A model generated the notes under the pieces. That model was not told the DNA's origin. It saw nothing but the letters and a program-made list of their open reading frames with translations, and ran no database searches. Both the position numbers and the translations under genes were made by a program. From JBOFLG01 sp051657745 (lineage in GTDB: Bacteria > Actinomycetota > Actinomycetes > Actinomycetales > Dermatophilaceae): a stretch of 7,407 bases of DNA. The stretch spans positions 1 to 7,407 of the forward strand of contig JBOFLG010000106.1 in the NCBI GenBank assembly GCA_051657745.1, read 5' to 3'. Positions 6,384 to 7,407 of this stretch are shown piece by piece (positions within the stretch are counted from its first letter, which is position 1; each line of letters begins with the position of its first letter).

Positions 6384-7055
6384 GCGAACCGAGGTCTCGG
6401 CCTGGCCATCGGCGCTGCGCTCGCTCGTCAGGGTATCCACGTCGTCCTGACCGGTCGAGACCCGCAGGCCACATCGCGCGCTGCAGCCGGCCTTGCCATC
6501 GAGGGTCTGCCTGTCTCCTCTCACCAACTCGACATCACCGACACGGCCAGCGTCGCCCGAGCCTTTGCCGACGTCGCCAACGAACACGGCCGACTCGACA
6601 TCTTGATCAACAACGCAGGCATCGCCATCGACCGCCGACAACCCGCTGCTAGCGCCGATATGGAACGAGTTGCGGCGACCCTGGACACCAACCTCCTAGG
6701 CGCCTGGCGATGCAGCACCGCCGCCGTCCAAGAGATGCGTCGAAACCGCTACGGCCGCATCGTCAACGTCACCAGCCACCTCGCTACCGCCGCCGAGATG
6801 GGTGCCGGCAACGTCTCCTACCGCGTTGCGAAAGCCGGACTCAATGCGTTGACGCGCATCCTCGCCGATGAACTGAAGGACGACAACATCCTCGTCAACG
6901 CGGCCAGCCCGGGCAGAATCGCGACCCGTATGGCCTACGGCGAAACCACCGCCACCCCTGAGAGCGCGGCCGAGACCTACACCTGGCTTGCCACGCTGCT
7001 CGACAACGGACCCACGGGTCAGCTCTTCCATGACCGGTCGCCACTATCCTGGTAG
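6384..7055 (+). pseudogene. Short-chain dehydrogenase/reductase lacking its start
   Basis: From 6384 one frame reads ANRGLGLAIGAALARQG, the second half of the TGxxxGxG cofactor motif. NNAG (6609-6620), the catalytic YRVAK (Tyr at 6819, Lys at 6831) and the SPG segment with a following threonine (ASPGRIATRM) come next. The final GPTGQLFHD...W resembles the complete C-terminus of SDRs that use NAD(P)H to reduce or oxidise carbonyls. Upstream, the expected hydrophobic strand and the TG pair are replaced by unrelated residues (AARIR). The frame has no ATG or GTG between the stop at 6306-6308 and a TTG at 6603, which would give only 150 residues without the cofactor motif. So the gene probably lost its start by a small rearrangement or frameshift between 6305 and 6383. 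The catalytic part shows no other damage, suggesting the loss is recent; a sequencing error cannot be excluded. Confidence 0.75.
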
Positions 7056-7117
7056 CTGCCCCACCATCCGCTGCCAACAGCTACTCACCCCGGGAACGAC
7101 CGGTGGTCAGCGCTTCC

Positions 7118-7396
7118 TTAGTCGGAGCCCCTGGAGTCGCGCGCCTGGTCGGGAACTCCGTCGTCGACGGCCATCCCGTCGCCGAACGCCCCCTGGTCCT
7201 TCGCCTCGCCGGCCTTGCGCAGATGCCGGCTCAAGCTGAAGCCCAGGAGGGCGACGGCGATCAGCAGTCCGACGAACGTGATCGCTCCCCAGGCCCCCGC
7301 CACCACGTCCTCGTCCCTCGGTATCGGGTCTCCGGCCCGTAGCGCGATCTCTTCGAAGGTGTCCCAGAGCGAGGCGATCAGTGGCTGCATGCCCAT
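7118..7396 (-). CDS. Small single-pass membrane protein, actinobacterial type
   Basis: The product is 92 residues from the ATG at 7396. A hydrophilic stretch with RAGDPIPRDEDV is followed by one membrane helix at about 35-55 (AWGAITFVGLLIAVALLGFSL). A basic segment (SRHLRKAGEAK) comes next, so the C-terminal tail with its acidic end is predicted to face the cytoplasm. The pattern of an acidic patch, VVAG-WG, one helix, R-LRK, then GxFGD recurs in small uncharacterised actinobacterial membrane proteins; that is my recollection of the family and no function is known. Another ATG lies at 7390. No ribosome-binding site can be judged because the window ends 11 bases upstream, and the frame stays open to the edge, so the true start could be outside. 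It is convergent with the SDR remnant. Confidence 0.75.
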   Translation of the reverse strand: MGMQPLIASLWDTFEEIALRAGDPIPRDEDVVAGAWGAITFVGLLIAVALLGFSLSRHLRKAGEAKDQGAFGDGMAVDDGVPDQARDSRGSD

Positions 7397-7407
7397 CAGT
7401 GTGGCAC

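Noticed and set aside
6245..6652. 135-residue plus-strand open frame
   Set aside because: Most of it overlaps the SDR body in another frame and is arginine/proline-rich shadow sequence. Only its segment near 6305 may be the old SDR start.
1..7407. CRISPR array, tRNA or rRNA genes, phage attachment site
   Set aside because: No regularly spaced identical repeats of CRISPR size, no cloverleaf-like sequence and no rRNA-like stretch were seen on either strand.

Overview
The window looks like an accessory, strongly decayed stretch of a high-GC actinobacterial chromosome or large plasmid. This rests on GC-rich third codon positions, GTG starts, a GntR-type winged helix fused to an HD domain, an actinobacterial-looking 90-residue protein and a small single-pass membrane protein. 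I cannot name the genus. No tRNA, rRNA or CRISPR array is visible.

Left part (1-3736): three layers of nested insertion. On the minus strand, 1-610 holds the 3' part of a GntR-winged-helix/HD-phosphohydrolase gene. A group II intron sits inside that gene in the same orientation (610-1308, minus strand). Only its 3' part remains: half of a reverse transcriptase/maturase with a frameshift and a YADD-to-CADD change, then a well-formed ribozyme domain V and domain VI. The intron is interrupted by an IS21-family element (1309-3736, plus strand) with a hairpin and 22-bp spaced repeats at its left end. Its istA has an in-frame TGA and its istB has lost its 3' end. The second half of the intron, the 5' exon of the GntR-HD gene and the right end of the IS are all absent, so a later deletion or rearrangement must have removed them.

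Middle (3706-5200): the istB fragment runs directly into the 3' end of a convergent radical-SAM-like gene on the minus strand. The last residues of each frame are encoded by the antisense strand of the other. The radical SAM protein has an unusual CX2CX2C cysteine motif. Divergent from it, across a 124-bp gap, is a conserved-looking 90-residue protein with no known function.

Right part (5288-7396): a class I SAM-dependent methyltransferase with a good ribosome-binding site, followed by a terminator-like hairpin. Then comes a short-chain dehydrogenase/reductase whose catalytic and C-terminal parts are intact but whose start codon and nucleotide-binding N-terminus are missing. Last, on the minus strand, is a small membrane protein.

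No intact multi-gene system is evident. The genes most likely to be working are the methyltransferase, the 90-residue protein, the membrane protein and possibly the radical SAM protein. The most informative features are the nested mobile elements, the chimeric istB/radical SAM junction and the odd cysteine motif.
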